A DNA stretch of 64,000 nucleotides, taken from contig NZ_JAQYWD010000028.1 of the NCBI RefSeq assembly GCF_030145145.1, positions 21,947-85,946 of the forward strand. Reading direction: 5' to 3'. Shown here piece by piece: positions 34,512 through 44,917 of this stretch (position 1 is the stretch's first letter; the number at the start of each line of letters is the position of its first letter). The DNA is from Desulfobacula sp. (lineage in GTDB: Bacteria; Desulfobacterota; Desulfobacteria; Desulfobacterales; Desulfobacteraceae). The notes beneath the pieces were generated by a model that saw only the letters and a program-made list of their open reading frames with translations, was not told where the DNA came from and did not search any database. The position numbers and the translations under genes were made by a program.

Positions 34512-36377
34512 TTACATATAATGGGCATTAATGAAGAGATGAACAAAAATACTGGCGATATACCCCAGGGCTATAATCGGCATCCATTTGAGATGAACAC
34601 CAAAGGTATAGACCCCCCGGGCCGTTCCCATCAGGGCAACACCTGCGGCTGATCCGATGGAGAGAAGGCTTCCCCCCACACCCGCCGTCAGGGTCACCAG
34701 CAGCCACTGGCCATGGGACATCACCGGGTCCATCTTAAGAACCGCAAACATGACCGGGATATTATCAACAATGGCCGAGAGAACGCCCACAAGGGAATTG
34801 GCGATTGTGGGACCGAGATCTCCGTACATGAAATTGGATACCAGGCCCAGGTAGCCGAACTGCCCCAGACCACCAACACAGAGGGTTACCCCGTAGAAGA
34901 AAAGCAGGGTGTCCCACTCGGCCCGGGCAATTCTCTCCATGATGTCAAAACTTTTCCGGGTCCCCTGGAACTCGTTCATATCTTCAATGGTTTCGATGAC
35001 GCCCACCACCTGGCCATTCTCATCCTTGAGGGGCGCTGAAGTAAAATAACGCCACATCCCTTTCTCCCCAATGGCAGGGTTGAAATCCGACACATCATAG
35101 GCAGATTCAAGAAAATTGTTGGCCATGATTTTACCGGGGTAAAACTTGTCAATCATGTGCTTAGATCCACCATCCAGAACCATATCGGCAAGAAGGGGCC
35201 GCTCTTTTGAATAAAACGGCTTCCACTGATCTTTTGTTCCGATCTTGTCCTTGGCGGAATCACCGGTCAAAACCTCCATGGCCTTGTTCCAATGGGTGAT
35301 CACATGATCCCGATTGAGGATAAAGGCAGGCGTGGGCAGGTCGTTGATGAGCCCGGTAATCTCTTGATAGGTCTTGCCCTGAAGCACCGACAGGGATGTG
35401 GTTGCCGTGCTCTTTTTCCGGGCACCCAGGATATTGTCATAAAACAGCTGCCGCCCCTCTCTGCGTTTGATGTGGTAACTGAAAAACCCCAGATACCCAA
35501 GCCCCAGCATCATGCCGGCTGCCGGGGGAAGGTGGAGAAAATTATGAAAGCTGACCGCCGTGATAATGGTCAGCAGAAAAAGGGCGATCACGACCTTGGC
35601 GCCGTACTTCATCTCCACTTTATCGTCCAGTTTCTTGGGCGAAGATTTTTCAACGGCCAGGCTCATGCAGATGGCCGGCACCAGCCAGTTGACCAGGGAC
35701 GGGATAAAAATATGAAAAAATTCGGAAAAGGCCACTTTTCCCTTCTGCCACACCATCAGGGTGGTGATATCTCCAAACGGAGAGAATGCACCACCAGCAT
35801 TGGCCGCAATAACGATATTGATGCAGGCCAGGGCAACAAATTTCTTGTTGTCCCCCCCGACAGACATGATCACCGCACCCATGAGGAGCGCAGTGGTCAG
35901 GTTATCTGCCACAGGAGAAATAACAAAGGCCAGAAGGCCGGTGATCCAGAACAAAAGCCTCAGGGAAAATCCCTTGGAAACCAGAAATGCCCTCAAGGCC
36001 TGGAAAACGTTCCGCTCCTCCATGGAGTTGATGTAGGTCATGGCGACCAGCAGGAAAAGGAACAGTTCTGCATATTCCAGCAGACTGTCCTTAATGGCTT
36101 CGTGGGCCGTATGGGTATCCCCGATGCTCATATAGGCAAGGGCAACCAGGACCCAGATAATACCGGCGGCAAGGAGCACGGGTTTGCTCTTGCGCAGATG
36201 AATCGTATTTTCAAGGGGCACCAGCATATACGCGGCCACAAAAAGCCCGATCCCCAGGTACCCGTATATGGTTTTTGTTAAATCAATTAGTTCCGGGTGC
36301 GCTGTCCCTCCACCTGATGCACCGGCCAACACCGGTGCAGCCAGAAGGGCGAGCAGCAAAAAAAATATTTTCTTCAT
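34512..36377 (-). CDS. nhaD: NhaD-type Na+/H+ antiporter with an inserted PAS domain
   Basis: A 621-residue membrane protein. It has a signal-like first segment, then NhaD helices with FVISPVADNLTTALLMGAV and ANAGGAFSPFGDITTLMVW, which are the conserved ion-site regions. Between residues about 340 and 475 lies a soluble PAS domain (LINDLPTPAFILNRDHVITHWNKA through GVIETIEDMNEFQ). Transport helices then resume with LSAIVDNIPVMFAVLKM and GGSLLSIGSAAGVALMG. NhaD normally has about 400-480 residues without PAS. The insertion suggests sensing coupled to Na+ export. A signal-only role is less likely because ion-site motifs are kept. Confidence 0.88.
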   Translation of the reverse strand: MKKIFFLLLALLAAPVLAGASGGGTAHPELIDLTKTIYGYLGIGLFVAAYMLVPLENTIHLRKSKPVLLAAGIIWVLVALAYMSIGDTHTAHEAIKDSLLEYAELFLFLLVAMTYINSMEERNVFQALRAFLVSKGFSLRLLFWITGLLAFVISPVADNLTTALLMGAVIMSVGGDNKKFVALACINIVIAANAGGAFSPFGDITTLMVWQKGKVAFSEFFHIFIPSLVNWLVPAICMSLAVEKSSPKKLDDKVEMKYGAKVVIALFLLTIITAVSFHNFLHLPPAAGMMLGLGYLGFFSYHIKRREGRQLFYDNILGARKKSTATTSLSVLQGKTYQEITGLINDLPTPAFILNRDHVITHWNKAMEVLTGDSAKDKIGTKDQWKPFYSKERPLLADMVLDGGSKHMIDKFYPGKIMANNFLESAYDVSDFNPAIGEKGMWRYFTSAPLKDENGQVVGVIETIEDMNEFQGTRKSFDIMERIARAEWDTLLFFYGVTLCVGGLGQFGYLGLVSNFMYGDLGPTIANSLVGVLSAIVDNIPVMFAVLKMDPVMSHGQWLLVTLTAGVGGSLLSIGSAAGVALMGTARGVYTFGVHLKWMPIIALGYIASIFVHLFINAHYM

Positions 36378-36422
36378 TTTCTGAATCCTTTTTTTAATTC
36401 CAGGGTCCCCCGGTCACGCCAA

Positions 36423-36488
36423 CAAAGAAAAAGGCCCACCCATTGACATGAAGGAGAGCCCGCATCTTGAACAAAATCCAAGGGCCTG
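36423..36488 (-). promoter_or_regulatory. Candidate attenuator hairpin in the nhaD leader
   Basis: Reading leftward, AGGCCC (36488-36483) can pair with GGGCCT (36437-36432), which is followed by TTTTTCTTT, about 50 bases before the nhaD start. An intrinsic-terminator shape inside a 5' leader suggests attenuation or a riboswitch. I do not recognise a known riboswitch class. The remaining 36378-36747 interval is AT-rich and otherwise holds only the repeat fragment at 36698. Confidence 0.4.
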
Positions 36489-36697
36489 GCAAAAATTTAA
36501 TATAAAAAACACCGTACGTTATTAATAGATATTTGGGGAAAAAGCAATTTCTTTATTTTACTTCATGTGTTTTAAACAGCCGATCTGTTAACCATACTCC
36601 ATCAACATTCGTTATCAAGCGCTGCTTTTCCATTTTTATCTATTTTCCTTATACCTGTTTGGTTTTTTGTCAAACTGTGATAACTTTTCTTAACGGG

Positions 36698-36722
36698 TGC
36701 CTGACCGGAAACTCCGTGTTTG
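36698..36722 (+). repeat. Partial copy of the dispersed repeat
   Basis: These 25 bases, beginning TGCCTGACCGGAAAC and ending CCGTGTTTG, match 34361-34385 at 23 of 25 positions in the same orientation. The palindromic remainder is missing. The two copies flank nhaD as direct repeats. Confidence 0.75.
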
Positions 36723-36747
36723 GGCGGCTCGTAGAGGAGCGATGCTT

Positions 36748-37641
36748 ATGAACAAACCCACATCACACATTTTATCCACCATTTTCAGATATTTGAAATC
36801 ATGCCCCACCCTTGAGACTATCGGTGTTGAGCGGTATCGCACCCTTCTTGAAAAAAGCAGTCTTGCCTTTAAACCGGACCCGGCCGTAACGGTTGAACCG
36901 TTTCATATCCAGGCCATTGAAGCACAATGGCTGTTACCGTCAGACCACAATGAAAACCGAATTATCCTGTACGTCCACGGGGGGGGATATATTGCCGGTT
37001 CCATCACCTCCCACACAGACCTTGCCTCACGAATCGGAACCGCTGCCAGGGCAAAAGTGTTACTTTTCAACTACCGCCTGGCCCCTGAACATCCATTCCC
37101 CGAGGGACTTACCGATGTGAAAACCGTATATCACTGGCTGGTGGAAACCTATCCGGCCCCCCATAGAATAAGTCTGGTTTGCGATTCTGCCGGGGCAGGC
37201 CTTGGCCTTGCCCTCTTGTCCGGATTGCTGAAGCAGGCTGCCCCTTTGCCGGCATGCTCGGTATTGATCTCACCATGGATTGACCTGGAGTGTAAAAATC
37301 CATCTCACCATGAAAACCGGGAAAAAGATCCCCTGCTCAGCCAGCCTGTTTTGAAAAAAACAGCCCGTCTTTATACGGATCAAGACCTGTCAAATCCCTT
37401 GATATCTCCCATTAACAATACGTTTTCCGGGATAACCCCCCTTCTGATTCAAACGGGAGAACATGAAGTTTTGATTGATGATTCCAGAATCCTGGCAAAA
37501 AAACTGCAAGCCGTCGGCGCAACGGTCCGCCTGGAAATATGGGAAGGAATGTTTCATGTATGGCCCTATTTTGCCAAATATCTTTCCGAAGGAAGACAGG
37601 CCATTCAAGTGATGGGGCATTTTATTCAACAATATTCCTGA
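36748..37641 (+). CDS. Alpha/beta hydrolase, hormone-sensitive-lipase family esterase
   Basis: A 297-residue esterase. The oxyanion motif HGGGYIAGS is near residue 84, the nucleophile is in VCDSAGAGLG (the usual GDSAG with Cys replacing the first Gly), the acid lies in GEHEVLIDDS and the His in GMFHVWP. It hydrolyses short acyl esters; the substrate is unknown. ATG 36748 is 8 bases after AGGAG and is preferred to the upstream ATG at 36742. It starts directly after the repeat fragment, whose sequence forms part of its leader. Confidence 0.85.
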   Translation: MNKPTSHILSTIFRYLKSCPTLETIGVERYRTLLEKSSLAFKPDPAVTVEPFHIQAIEAQWLLPSDHNENRIILYVHGGGYIAGSITSHTDLASRIGTAARAKVLLFNYRLAPEHPFPEGLTDVKTVYHWLVETYPAPHRISLVCDSAGAGLGLALLSGLLKQAAPLPACSVLISPWIDLECKNPSHHENREKDPLLSQPVLKKTARLYTDQDLSNPLISPINNTFSGITPLLIQTGEHEVLIDDSRILAKKLQAVGATVRLEIWEGMFHVWPYFAKYLSEGRQAIQVMGHFIQQYS

Positions 37642-37652
37642 AAACCGGGAGA

Positions 37653-39110
37653 TTATTTTTTATTTTTCATGGCCTCACGTAACAGCCTCTCCATGGTTCC
37701 CATGGTGCTTGAATCTTTGCTGCCGGCAAATTTTTTCCAGTTGTCGGTATCTTTTTGATCCGGTGATGTCAAGGTAAGTCTTCTGCTTTCCTCATCAACG
37801 GCCTGAATCATTACCTGAACCGAATCTCCGGGTTTTAAGGTTTCAAAGTCCGACGGTTTTGTTGCATTGCTGATATGGGAGGATGGCATCAATCCCGTCA
37901 CTCCGGGCTCAAGCGTAATGAAAAGACCGAATTTTTCTCTTTTTTCCAGGTGCCCTTCTACAATTGAACCGATTTCATATTTGGCAGAAACCCCAGTCCA
38001 GGGGTCCCCCAATGCATCCTTAATACTTAACGAAATTCTCCGGCTGTCCATATCAATGGATTTGATTACTGCCTGGATACGGTCTCCCACCTGAACCTCA
38101 TCATCGGGCTTGAGGACTCTTCTGGTATGACTCATTTCACTGATATGAACCAGGCCGTCCACACCGGGTACAATTTCCACAAATGCACCAAAAGAGGTGA
38201 GCCGGACCACTCGGCCGGATACTTGATCTCCTGTATTAAATGTGCTTCCCATGCTGTCCCAGGGGTTGGCAGATGTCTGTTTCAAGGACAAAGAAATCTT
38301 CAGGCCATCGGATTTTTTTGAGGATTCTATTTTTAATAATTTTACCGTCACTGCATCGCCGGGTTGAAGGATCTCTTCCGGTTTTTCAATATGGGACCAG
38401 GACAGCTCTGAAATATGGGCCATCCCCTCAACCCCGGGGATCAGTTCAATAAATGCCCCATATGACATCAACTTGGTGACGATACCCGGAACCGTATCTC
38501 CTTCTTTTACCCGCTCAAAAAACCCTTTCCGGGCTTCTTCAATCGCCTCATTCAACAAGTCCCGCCTTGAAATGACAATATTTCTTCCGCCTTCTTCATA
38601 CCGGGTAATTAAAAAATGATGGGTCTGCCCAACATAGTCTTCCTGGTTTTCCACATATTTCACATCCATCTGGCTGACGGGACAAAAGGCTCTTTTGCCC
38701 AATATGTCCACGCTGAATCCCCCTTTAATCACACCAATGACTTTTCCTTCCACAGGGGTCCTGTTCCGGGATGCGTCCACAAGCATTGTGGCCTTTCCTG
38801 CGCCGGAGAGTGCCTTGGACAGAATGATTTCACTCTCGCTTAAGGAGACCACATACAATTTTATTTTATCCCCCGTTTTGTAAGGGAAGTCCCCGTTTTC
38901 ATCCAAGAGTTCTATTTTTTCCACCACACCGTCACTTTTGGTTCCCGTATCAACATATACCCGGGTACTGCCAATGGAAATAATCTCTCCATCAACCATA
39001 TCCCCCTGGGTCAACTCACGGCTGCTTTTAGAATCATATGATTCAAAAAGCTCGGCAAAACTCATTTCATCCGTATTGTCAACTTCATTGTCATCCATCG
39101 GATCGGTCAT
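37653..39110 (-). CDS. S1 RNA-binding protein with five S1 domains (ribosomal protein S1-like)
   Basis: A 485-residue protein from ATG 39110 (AGGAG upstream). Five S1 repeats begin near GDMVDGEIISIG, TPVEGKVIGVIKGG, GDTVPGIVTKLMSYGAF, GDQVSGRVVRLTSFGAF and GSIVEGHLEKREKFGLF. Canonical proteobacterial S1 has six domains and about 560 residues, so this is either a shorter S1 orthologue or an S1-like accessory RNA-binding protein. The acidic N-terminus precedes the first repeat. It stands alone as a transcription unit. Confidence 0.85.
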   Translation of the reverse strand: MTDPMDDNEVDNTDEMSFAELFESYDSKSSRELTQGDMVDGEIISIGSTRVYVDTGTKSDGVVEKIELLDENGDFPYKTGDKIKLYVVSLSESEIILSKALSGAGKATMLVDASRNRTPVEGKVIGVIKGGFSVDILGKRAFCPVSQMDVKYVENQEDYVGQTHHFLITRYEEGGRNIVISRRDLLNEAIEEARKGFFERVKEGDTVPGIVTKLMSYGAFIELIPGVEGMAHISELSWSHIEKPEEILQPGDAVTVKLLKIESSKKSDGLKISLSLKQTSANPWDSMGSTFNTGDQVSGRVVRLTSFGAFVEIVPGVDGLVHISEMSHTRRVLKPDDEVQVGDRIQAVIKSIDMDSRRISLSIKDALGDPWTGVSAKYEIGSIVEGHLEKREKFGLFITLEPGVTGLMPSSHISNATKPSDFETLKPGDSVQVMIQAVDEESRRLTLTSPDQKDTDNWKKFAGSKDSSTMGTMERLLREAMKNKK

Positions 39111-39181
39111 TTTTATTCTCCTAAACACAAATTTTTCATCCTGCATCCTGTACTATACGTTACCAGTCAAAGTGTAAAGTT

Positions 39182-39208
39182 AAAAAAACCGATGAAAACG
39201 GTTTTTTT
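39182..39208. other. A/T hairpin in the divergent S1/FapA promoter region
   Basis: AAAAAAACCG and CGGTTTTTTT form a 10-base stem around ATGAAAA. It looks like a weak terminator but lies between two divergent genes, so it may limit read-through or overlap promoters. Confidence 0.35.
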
Positions 39209-39266
39209 TTATGACAAAAAAAGGTATGGTATTTTAAAATTATCATAATAACAAGGTTTTCTATCA

Positions 39267-41027
39267 TTGAAGATAACATCTGAACAGAATCCGGAACCTG
39301 GTCTCACCCCTGAAAGGATACAGGAAAAAGCAAATATTCTTGAAACAAACCTGTTCAAGTATATTTCCCGACTGATTGATCCATCCATACTGCACGTCAA
39401 AATCAACCGGGAACTCTATCCGGATGAAGTGATTAACAAGGCACTCCTGCAGTTGATGCCTCGATTTAATATCAAGCCCCGGGAATATGTTTTTAAATTA
39501 ATGGAATTGTTGAAAAAAAACATTCCACAGGGCCAACAGGAAACGGTTGAAGCCAGTCTTACGGATGCCAGAGAAAATCCCCCGGATGATGCAACCCTTA
39601 TCATCCGAAACTTTGAAGCCATTGCGACACCAACAGAACTGGAAATTTTCGTCAAGGGCCTTTCTTACGCTGAAAGTATTGATGGTGCCATTGCCAAATC
39701 TTTTTTTGCTCATGAATATACACCGGGCAAACTCTCAAAAACCGGGGTAATTGATTTCAAAGAACTCAACAACTACCCCATCATTAATGCCGGTGATAAC
39801 CTGCTTTATATTACCAACGAAATACAGGGGCGGCAAGGGCTCTCCTTTGACGGTACCGTCATCCCCGTTGAAGAAGCAAAACCACTCGCCATCAAGGTCG
39901 GACCCGGCGTAAAACGGATAGATGACCTGTCTGAAATCGAACAGTCCAAGGGATACCTGTTACAAGCCGCAAAAACAGGCGTTATCATCCTTGAAAGAAA
40001 TGCCCAGAATGCGCTTGTCGGTATTGATATCAGTGATGAGATAGAAACAAAAAAACTCGACTACTCTACGGGAAACGTGGGTACCCAGTATACCTGTCCC
40101 ATCAGCATGAAAATCGGTGTGATCTGTAATGGCTTCAAAATCCGGGTCAATGGAAAGGTTGAAGCCAATGTTGTTGACGGTGGCGACATCATTACCAATG
40201 ATAAGGCGATCCTTAAAACGCTCTGGGCCGGCAGCAGTGTAAGGGCATCAAAAGACATCCATATTGAGTCAGCCAGCCGTTCACAGATCATATCCGAACA
40301 CGGCACCGTAACCATTACCAAAGAGCTGATTGATTCAAAAATTTCTTCACCAACCCTCATCTTTAAAAAAAACAAGGGCCTGATCACCAATAATACACTG
40401 GAGGCCAACAGCCTTTCTCTGGCCCATTTGTATTTCTCAGGAGAAAATATCATCCATTTTGGACATACCCTGTTTAAGGAAAAAGAGGGGATAACGACCG
40501 CCCTGAAAGAGTTGATCGAAAAAGAATCAAACCTGAAAAACACGCAAAACCTGTTAATGGGCACCCTGCAATTGGAATTAAAACGACTGATCAAACTGAC
40601 CCTTTCAAATCCTGACCTGGCACCCCACATCAAACAGCTTATCCTTGCGACCCATACCATGGATTATGACACCATTAACCGGGAAATGGCGGTTATTCAA
40701 AAAAAGAATAACACAAAAGTTGTCGCCACGGTCAAAAACCTGTTTAACACCCTTGAAAAAATCCCACATGCCATCAACATCTGCAAGCAAAAAGAATCCG
40801 GACTGAACAAAGAAATGGTCGAGATCAACCAGAGAATGACATCCATGACCCTTTCCATTGAAGGATTTTTAAGACGGGCCGCCACCATCAAGATATTCAC
40901 GGGCAGGGTTGATGATAAAAAGACAAGCAAGCCGGACTTTATGACTGAATCCAGTGACAAAGAAAATCAGTACATCAATGTCACCGCAACCTATTCTCTC
41001 AAAAAGGGGTTTGAGTTCAAATACTGA
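39267..41027 (+). CDS. FapA (DUF342) family protein
   Basis: A 586-residue cytoplasmic protein. The central portion, about residues 180-380, is the DUF342 beta-helix-like region (VGTQYTCPISMKIGVICNGFKIRVNGKVEANVVDGGDI, then WAGSSVRASKDIHIES), followed by a long helical part (about 400-530) with coiled-coil character. FapA homologues affect flagellation or surface organelles in some bacteria; others are uncharacterised. The start is a TTG at 39267 with AAGG about 13 bases upstream, so the exact start is uncertain. Confidence 0.8.
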   Translation: MKITSEQNPEPGLTPERIQEKANILETNLFKYISRLIDPSILHVKINRELYPDEVINKALLQLMPRFNIKPREYVFKLMELLKKNIPQGQQETVEASLTDARENPPDDATLIIRNFEAIATPTELEIFVKGLSYAESIDGAIAKSFFAHEYTPGKLSKTGVIDFKELNNYPIINAGDNLLYITNEIQGRQGLSFDGTVIPVEEAKPLAIKVGPGVKRIDDLSEIEQSKGYLLQAAKTGVIILERNAQNALVGIDISDEIETKKLDYSTGNVGTQYTCPISMKIGVICNGFKIRVNGKVEANVVDGGDIITNDKAILKTLWAGSSVRASKDIHIESASRSQIISEHGTVTITKELIDSKISSPTLIFKKNKGLITNNTLEANSLSLAHLYFSGENIIHFGHTLFKEKEGITTALKELIEKESNLKNTQNLLMGTLQLELKRLIKLTLSNPDLAPHIKQLILATHTMDYDTINREMAVIQKKNNTKVVATVKNLFNTLEKIPHAINICKQKESGLNKEMVEINQRMTSMTLSIEGFLRRAATIKIFTGRVDDKKTSKPDFMTESSDKENQYINVTATYSLKKGFEFKY

Positions 41028-41102
41028 TTCACCGGGTTTCCTCTTCACCCGTTTATCACAAAATTCAATTCTTTTTGGAAAACCCTGCACCGGATAAGGG
41101 TA

Positions 41103-42926
41103 TCAATTCTTTTGTGCCAGAGCCTGTATCAGTGTGTTGGCCAGTTCAACCGTCATTCCCGGAAGTGCGGCAATTTCTTCAGCCGAAGCGGCCTTCATAC
41201 GGGCCACCCCTTTGAAATGCATCAGCAACACCTTCTTTTTCTTTGGGCCGATACCGGGAATATGATCCAGGATGGAACGCCCTGCCCGTTTTTCCCGACG
41301 ATGTCTCTGAAAGGTTATGGCAAACCTGTGGGCTTCATCCCTGATCTGCTGTAACAGGTACAAGGCCTTGGTTGCCTGGCGGGTATTTAAGGGATTGGAT
41401 CGCCCGGGAATATAAATCTTATCAAATGCCTCTCCCTTTGCCGCATTCTTTTTTGCAAGCCCTGCCACCATAAATCTATTTTCAATCTTCAGGTCTTTTA
41501 TGACGGCCAAAGCCATTCCCAGCTGACCTTTTCCGCCATCAACCACCAGAAGATCGGGATATGCCATTTGGGAGGGGCCTTTGGAAAACCGCCGACTCAG
41601 TACCTGAAACATATAGGCGTAGTCATCCTGAAAATCAAGATCCCGGATAATAAATTTTCGATATCCCTCTTTATAGGGCCTGCCGTCTTTAAACACCACC
41701 ATGGAAGACACCGGGTCCTGTCCTGAAAGGTTGGAATTATCAAAGCATTCGATCCGGGACGGCCATGCGTCCATTCCCAACAACGCCTTGAGCATGGAAA
41801 GGGTAGCCCGTTCCGCTTCTTCCTTGAGCACTCTTTTTTCAAGTTCCCGGTGGGCATTGACCTGGGCCATTTCAACCAGCCGTTTTTTCTCCCCCCGGAC
41901 CGGGACATGAAGGCTCACCTTTTTTCCTTTTTTATCCGTAAACAGCTGTTCCAGGAACACCTTATTTTCAATCTTTTGGCTCAACAGAATAAAAGACGGC
42001 AAAAATCCGCTATGCCGATAATACGGTTCCAGAAAGGCCGACAGCATCTCTTCGGGCACCTTAAACCCCAGATCAAGGGGATAATGTGCGGTATCAATGA
42101 GAAACCCGGCTCGAACCATCATCACCGTAATCACCGCCCGGCCCTTGCCCGCAGCAACGGCAAAAATATCCCGGTCTTTCATGTCCGGACTGACCACCAC
42201 CTGCTTTTCCATGATGTTTTCAATGGCATTGACGGCATCCCTGAGCTCAGCGGCCTTTTCATATTCTTGACATGAAGAATGCGCCATCATGCGGGCCTTC
42301 AATTTTTTGACCACCTGCTGTGATCTTCCCTTTAAAAACAATATGGCATCCTGAACCTGCTTTTTATATTCCACAGCAGAGACATCATTGCAGCAAAGGC
42401 CAAGACAGGCTTTGATCTGAAAATTAAGGCAGGGCCGGGACCGGTTCTTAAACTGGGTATTTTTACATTTTCTCAATTTAAATATTTTTTGAATCTGCTT
42501 CAGGGTTCTGTTCACACTGAGACTGGATGAATAGGGCCCAAAATAAAGGGCATTATCTTTTTTTATGTTTCTGACCCGCTGGATGGCCGGATAGGGTTCA
42601 TTCATATCTATCCTGAGCAACGGATAATTTTTCCCGTCTTTGAGAATCACATTATACTTGGGTGCATATTCTTTGATCAGGTTTGACTCAAGGATAAAGG
42701 CTTCATGACCTGAAGACGTGATAATGATATCAAAATCCTTGATCATCTCAATTAAGGCCCGTGTTTTTGCATCATGATTGTTTTTTTTTATAAAATAGGC
42801 GGACAGCCGCTTTTTCAAATTTTTGGCTTTACCCACATAAATGGTTCTGCCCTTGGCATCCTTCATCAGGTAAACCCCCGGGCTGGGAGGGGTTTGCTGG
42901 TATTTTTCAAGTATGGAGCGGATCAT
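41103..42926 (-). CDS. uvrC: Excinuclease ABC subunit C
   Basis: A 607-residue UvrC: the GIY-YIG nuclease domain at the start (PGVYLMKDAKGRTIYVGKAKNLKKRL), a UVR helical motif near residue 210, the RNase H-like nuclease (ECFDNSNLSGQDPVSSMVVF, DLLVVDGGKGQLG) and a C-terminal helix-hairpin-helix (HIPGIGPKKKKVLL). It makes both incisions in nucleotide-excision repair. ATG 42926 is taken instead of the TTG three codons upstream that overlaps the uvrB stop. Confidence 0.97.
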   Translation of the reverse strand: MIRSILEKYQQTPPSPGVYLMKDAKGRTIYVGKAKNLKKRLSAYFIKKNNHDAKTRALIEMIKDFDIIITSSGHEAFILESNLIKEYAPKYNVILKDGKNYPLLRIDMNEPYPAIQRVRNIKKDNALYFGPYSSSLSVNRTLKQIQKIFKLRKCKNTQFKNRSRPCLNFQIKACLGLCCNDVSAVEYKKQVQDAILFLKGRSQQVVKKLKARMMAHSSCQEYEKAAELRDAVNAIENIMEKQVVVSPDMKDRDIFAVAAGKGRAVITVMMVRAGFLIDTAHYPLDLGFKVPEEMLSAFLEPYYRHSGFLPSFILLSQKIENKVFLEQLFTDKKGKKVSLHVPVRGEKKRLVEMAQVNAHRELEKRVLKEEAERATLSMLKALLGMDAWPSRIECFDNSNLSGQDPVSSMVVFKDGRPYKEGYRKFIIRDLDFQDDYAYMFQVLSRRFSKGPSQMAYPDLLVVDGGKGQLGMALAVIKDLKIENRFMVAGLAKKNAAKGEAFDKIYIPGRSNPLNTRQATKALYLLQQIRDEAHRFAITFQRHRREKRAGRSILDHIPGIGPKKKKVLLMHFKGVARMKAASAEEIAALPGMTVELANTLIQALAQKN

Positions 42927-42931
42927 GGGAG

Positions 42932-44917
42932 TCAAAACCCTTTGATATCCATCAATTCTTTAATTTTATCCCTGTATTCTGCAGCCCGTTCAAACTCAAG
43001 GTTTTCTGCGGCGATTTTCATTTTATATTCCAGGTCTTTGACAATATCCTCGAGATTCAATTCCTGGGCCTCATATGCCTGGATATCCTCATTCACAGTC
43101 CCTTCAAGGACAGGCACCTGGGAGGGATAATCCAGCAGATGAATATTTTTTTGGATGGTGGTGGGCACGATATGATGTGTCTCATTATAGGCTCGCTGGA
43201 TTTTTTGACGTCGCTTCGTCTCTGACACGGCTCGTTTCATGGACGCGGTGTGTTTGTCCGCATACATGATCACCCGGCCAAATACATTTCTGGCAGCCCG
43301 GCCGAAAATCTGGATAAAGGAGCGGAAAGACCGTAAAAAGCCTTCCTTGTCTGCATCCAGAATGGCCACAAGCGAGACCTCGGGAATATCAAGGCCCTCT
43401 CTGAGCAGATTGATCCCGATGAGCACATCAAACAAGCCCCTTCGAAGATCCTGGATAATATCAATCCGCTCCATGGTCCCAATATCAGAATGAAGATATT
43501 TTACCTTCACCCCCAGATCGGCATAGTAATCGGTCAGGTCTTCCGCCATTCGCTTGGTCAGGGTGGTGACAAGGACCCGTTCCTTGGCCGCCACCCGTTT
43601 CAGGATTTCCTCATACAGATCATCCACCTGGTTTTTGGCCCCCCGGATCTCCACAACAGGGTCAAGCAGTCCCGTAGGCCGGACGATCTGTTCAGCAACC
43701 TTGCCCCCCGCCTTTTCCATTTCATAGTCTGCCGGCGTGGCAGACACATACACCACCTGGGGCACTTTTTGCTTAAATTCTTCAAATTGAAGAGGCCGGT
43801 TATCAATGGCGGAGGGCAGTCGGAACCCGTGCTCCACAAGGGTTGTTTTCCTGGACCGGTCGGCCTTGTACATGGCTCCCAGCTGAGAAACAGAGATATG
43901 ACTTTCATCAAAGAACAGTAAAAAGTCCTCTCCGATATAATCCAGGAGGGTTGGGGGGGGCTCTCCGGGTTTTCGACCGGTCAGGTGCCGGGAATAATTT
44001 TCAATCCCGTTGCAGTACCCGATTTCAGCCAGCATTTCCAGGTCATACCGGGTTCTTTCGTCCAGGCGCTGGGCTTCCACAAGTTTGTTGTTGTTATAAA
44101 AATAGTCAAGCCGGATTTTCAATTCTTCTACAATGGCTTCCATGGCCCTTTTTCGAGTCTTTTGCAGGGTGACATAATGGGAGGCCGGATAAATCACGGT
44201 CTGGTCAAAGTGTTGGAGCACATCCCCCTTTAACGGATCAATTTCTGAAATACCTTCAATGGTATCTCCGAAAAAATCAATTCGAATGGCTTTGTCTTCT
44301 TCATAGGCCGGGAAAATTTCCACCCTGTCCCCCCGGACCCGGAAGGTCCCCCGGTGAAAATCCGTATCATTCCGGGTGTACTGGATATTGACAAACTTCT
44401 CCAACACCCGTTCCCGGGAAATTTCCATATCCGTGGTCAACGTCACCCGTAACGCCAGGTAATCTTCCGGCGCACCCAGGCCATAAATACAGGACACAGA
44501 GGCCACAACGATCACATCCCGTCTGGCAAGAACGGATCGCGTGGCTGAATGGCGCATCTTGTCAATGACCTCATTGATGGATGAATCCTTCTGGATATAA
44601 GTATCACTTGAAGGGATATAGGCTTCCGGCTGATAATAATCATAATAAGACACAAAATACTCCACACAATTATCCGGGAAAAGTGCCTTGAATTCATTGT
44701 ACAGCTGGGCTGCCAGGGTTTTGTTGGGCGCGATGATCAGGCTGGGTTTTTCGACCCTTGCAATGACATTGGCCATGGTAAAGGTCTTGCCGGACCCGGT
44801 GACCCCTAAAAGAACCTGGTGCGGTTCATTATTCAGGACCCCTTTTGACAGATACTCTATGGCCGCCGGCTGATCTCCGGTGGGAGAAAATTCTGACACT
44901 AAATTAAACAACCCCAT
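42932..44917 (-). CDS. uvrB: Excinuclease ABC subunit B
   Basis: A 661-residue UvrB, the usual length. It shows the Walker A motif [16 protein letters not shown], the beta-hairpin region [21 protein letters not shown], helicase motifs ([41 protein letters not shown] is the motif V-VI area) and the C-terminal UVR motif that binds UvrC. It verifies DNA damage after UvrA loading. UvrC follows on the same transcript; uvrA is not in the window. Confidence 0.97.
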   Translation of the reverse strand: MGLFNLVSEFSPTGDQPAAIEYLSKGVLNNEPHQVLLGVTGSGKTFTMANVIARVEKPSLIIAPNKTLAAQLYNEFKALFPDNCVEYFVSYYDYYQPEAYIPSSDTYIQKDSSINEVIDKMRHSATRSVLARRDVIVVASVSCIYGLGAPEDYLALRVTLTTDMEISRERVLEKFVNIQYTRNDTDFHRGTFRVRGDRVEIFPAYEEDKAIRIDFFGDTIEGISEIDPLKGDVLQHFDQTVIYPASHYVTLQKTRKRAMEAIVEELKIRLDYFYNNNKLVEAQRLDERTRYDLEMLAEIGYCNGIENYSRHLTGRKPGEPPPTLLDYIGEDFLLFFDESHISVSQLGAMYKADRSRKTTLVEHGFRLPSAIDNRPLQFEEFKQKVPQVVYVSATPADYEMEKAGGKVAEQIVRPTGLLDPVVEIRGAKNQVDDLYEEILKRVAAKERVLVTTLTKRMAEDLTDYYADLGVKVKYLHSDIGTMERIDIIQDLRRGLFDVLIGINLLREGLDIPEVSLVAILDADKEGFLRSFRSFIQIFGRAARNVFGRVIMYADKHTASMKRAVSETKRRQKIQRAYNETHHIVPTTIQKNIHLLDYPSQVPVLEGTVNEDIQAYEAQELNLEDIVKDLEYKMKIAAENLEFERAAEYRDKIKELMDIKGF

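Noticed and set aside
35292..36281. A 329-codon plus-strand frame opposite nhaD.
   Set aside because: It lies entirely antisense to a well-supported membrane protein gene and has the His/Gln/Gly-rich composition typical of a shadow frame.
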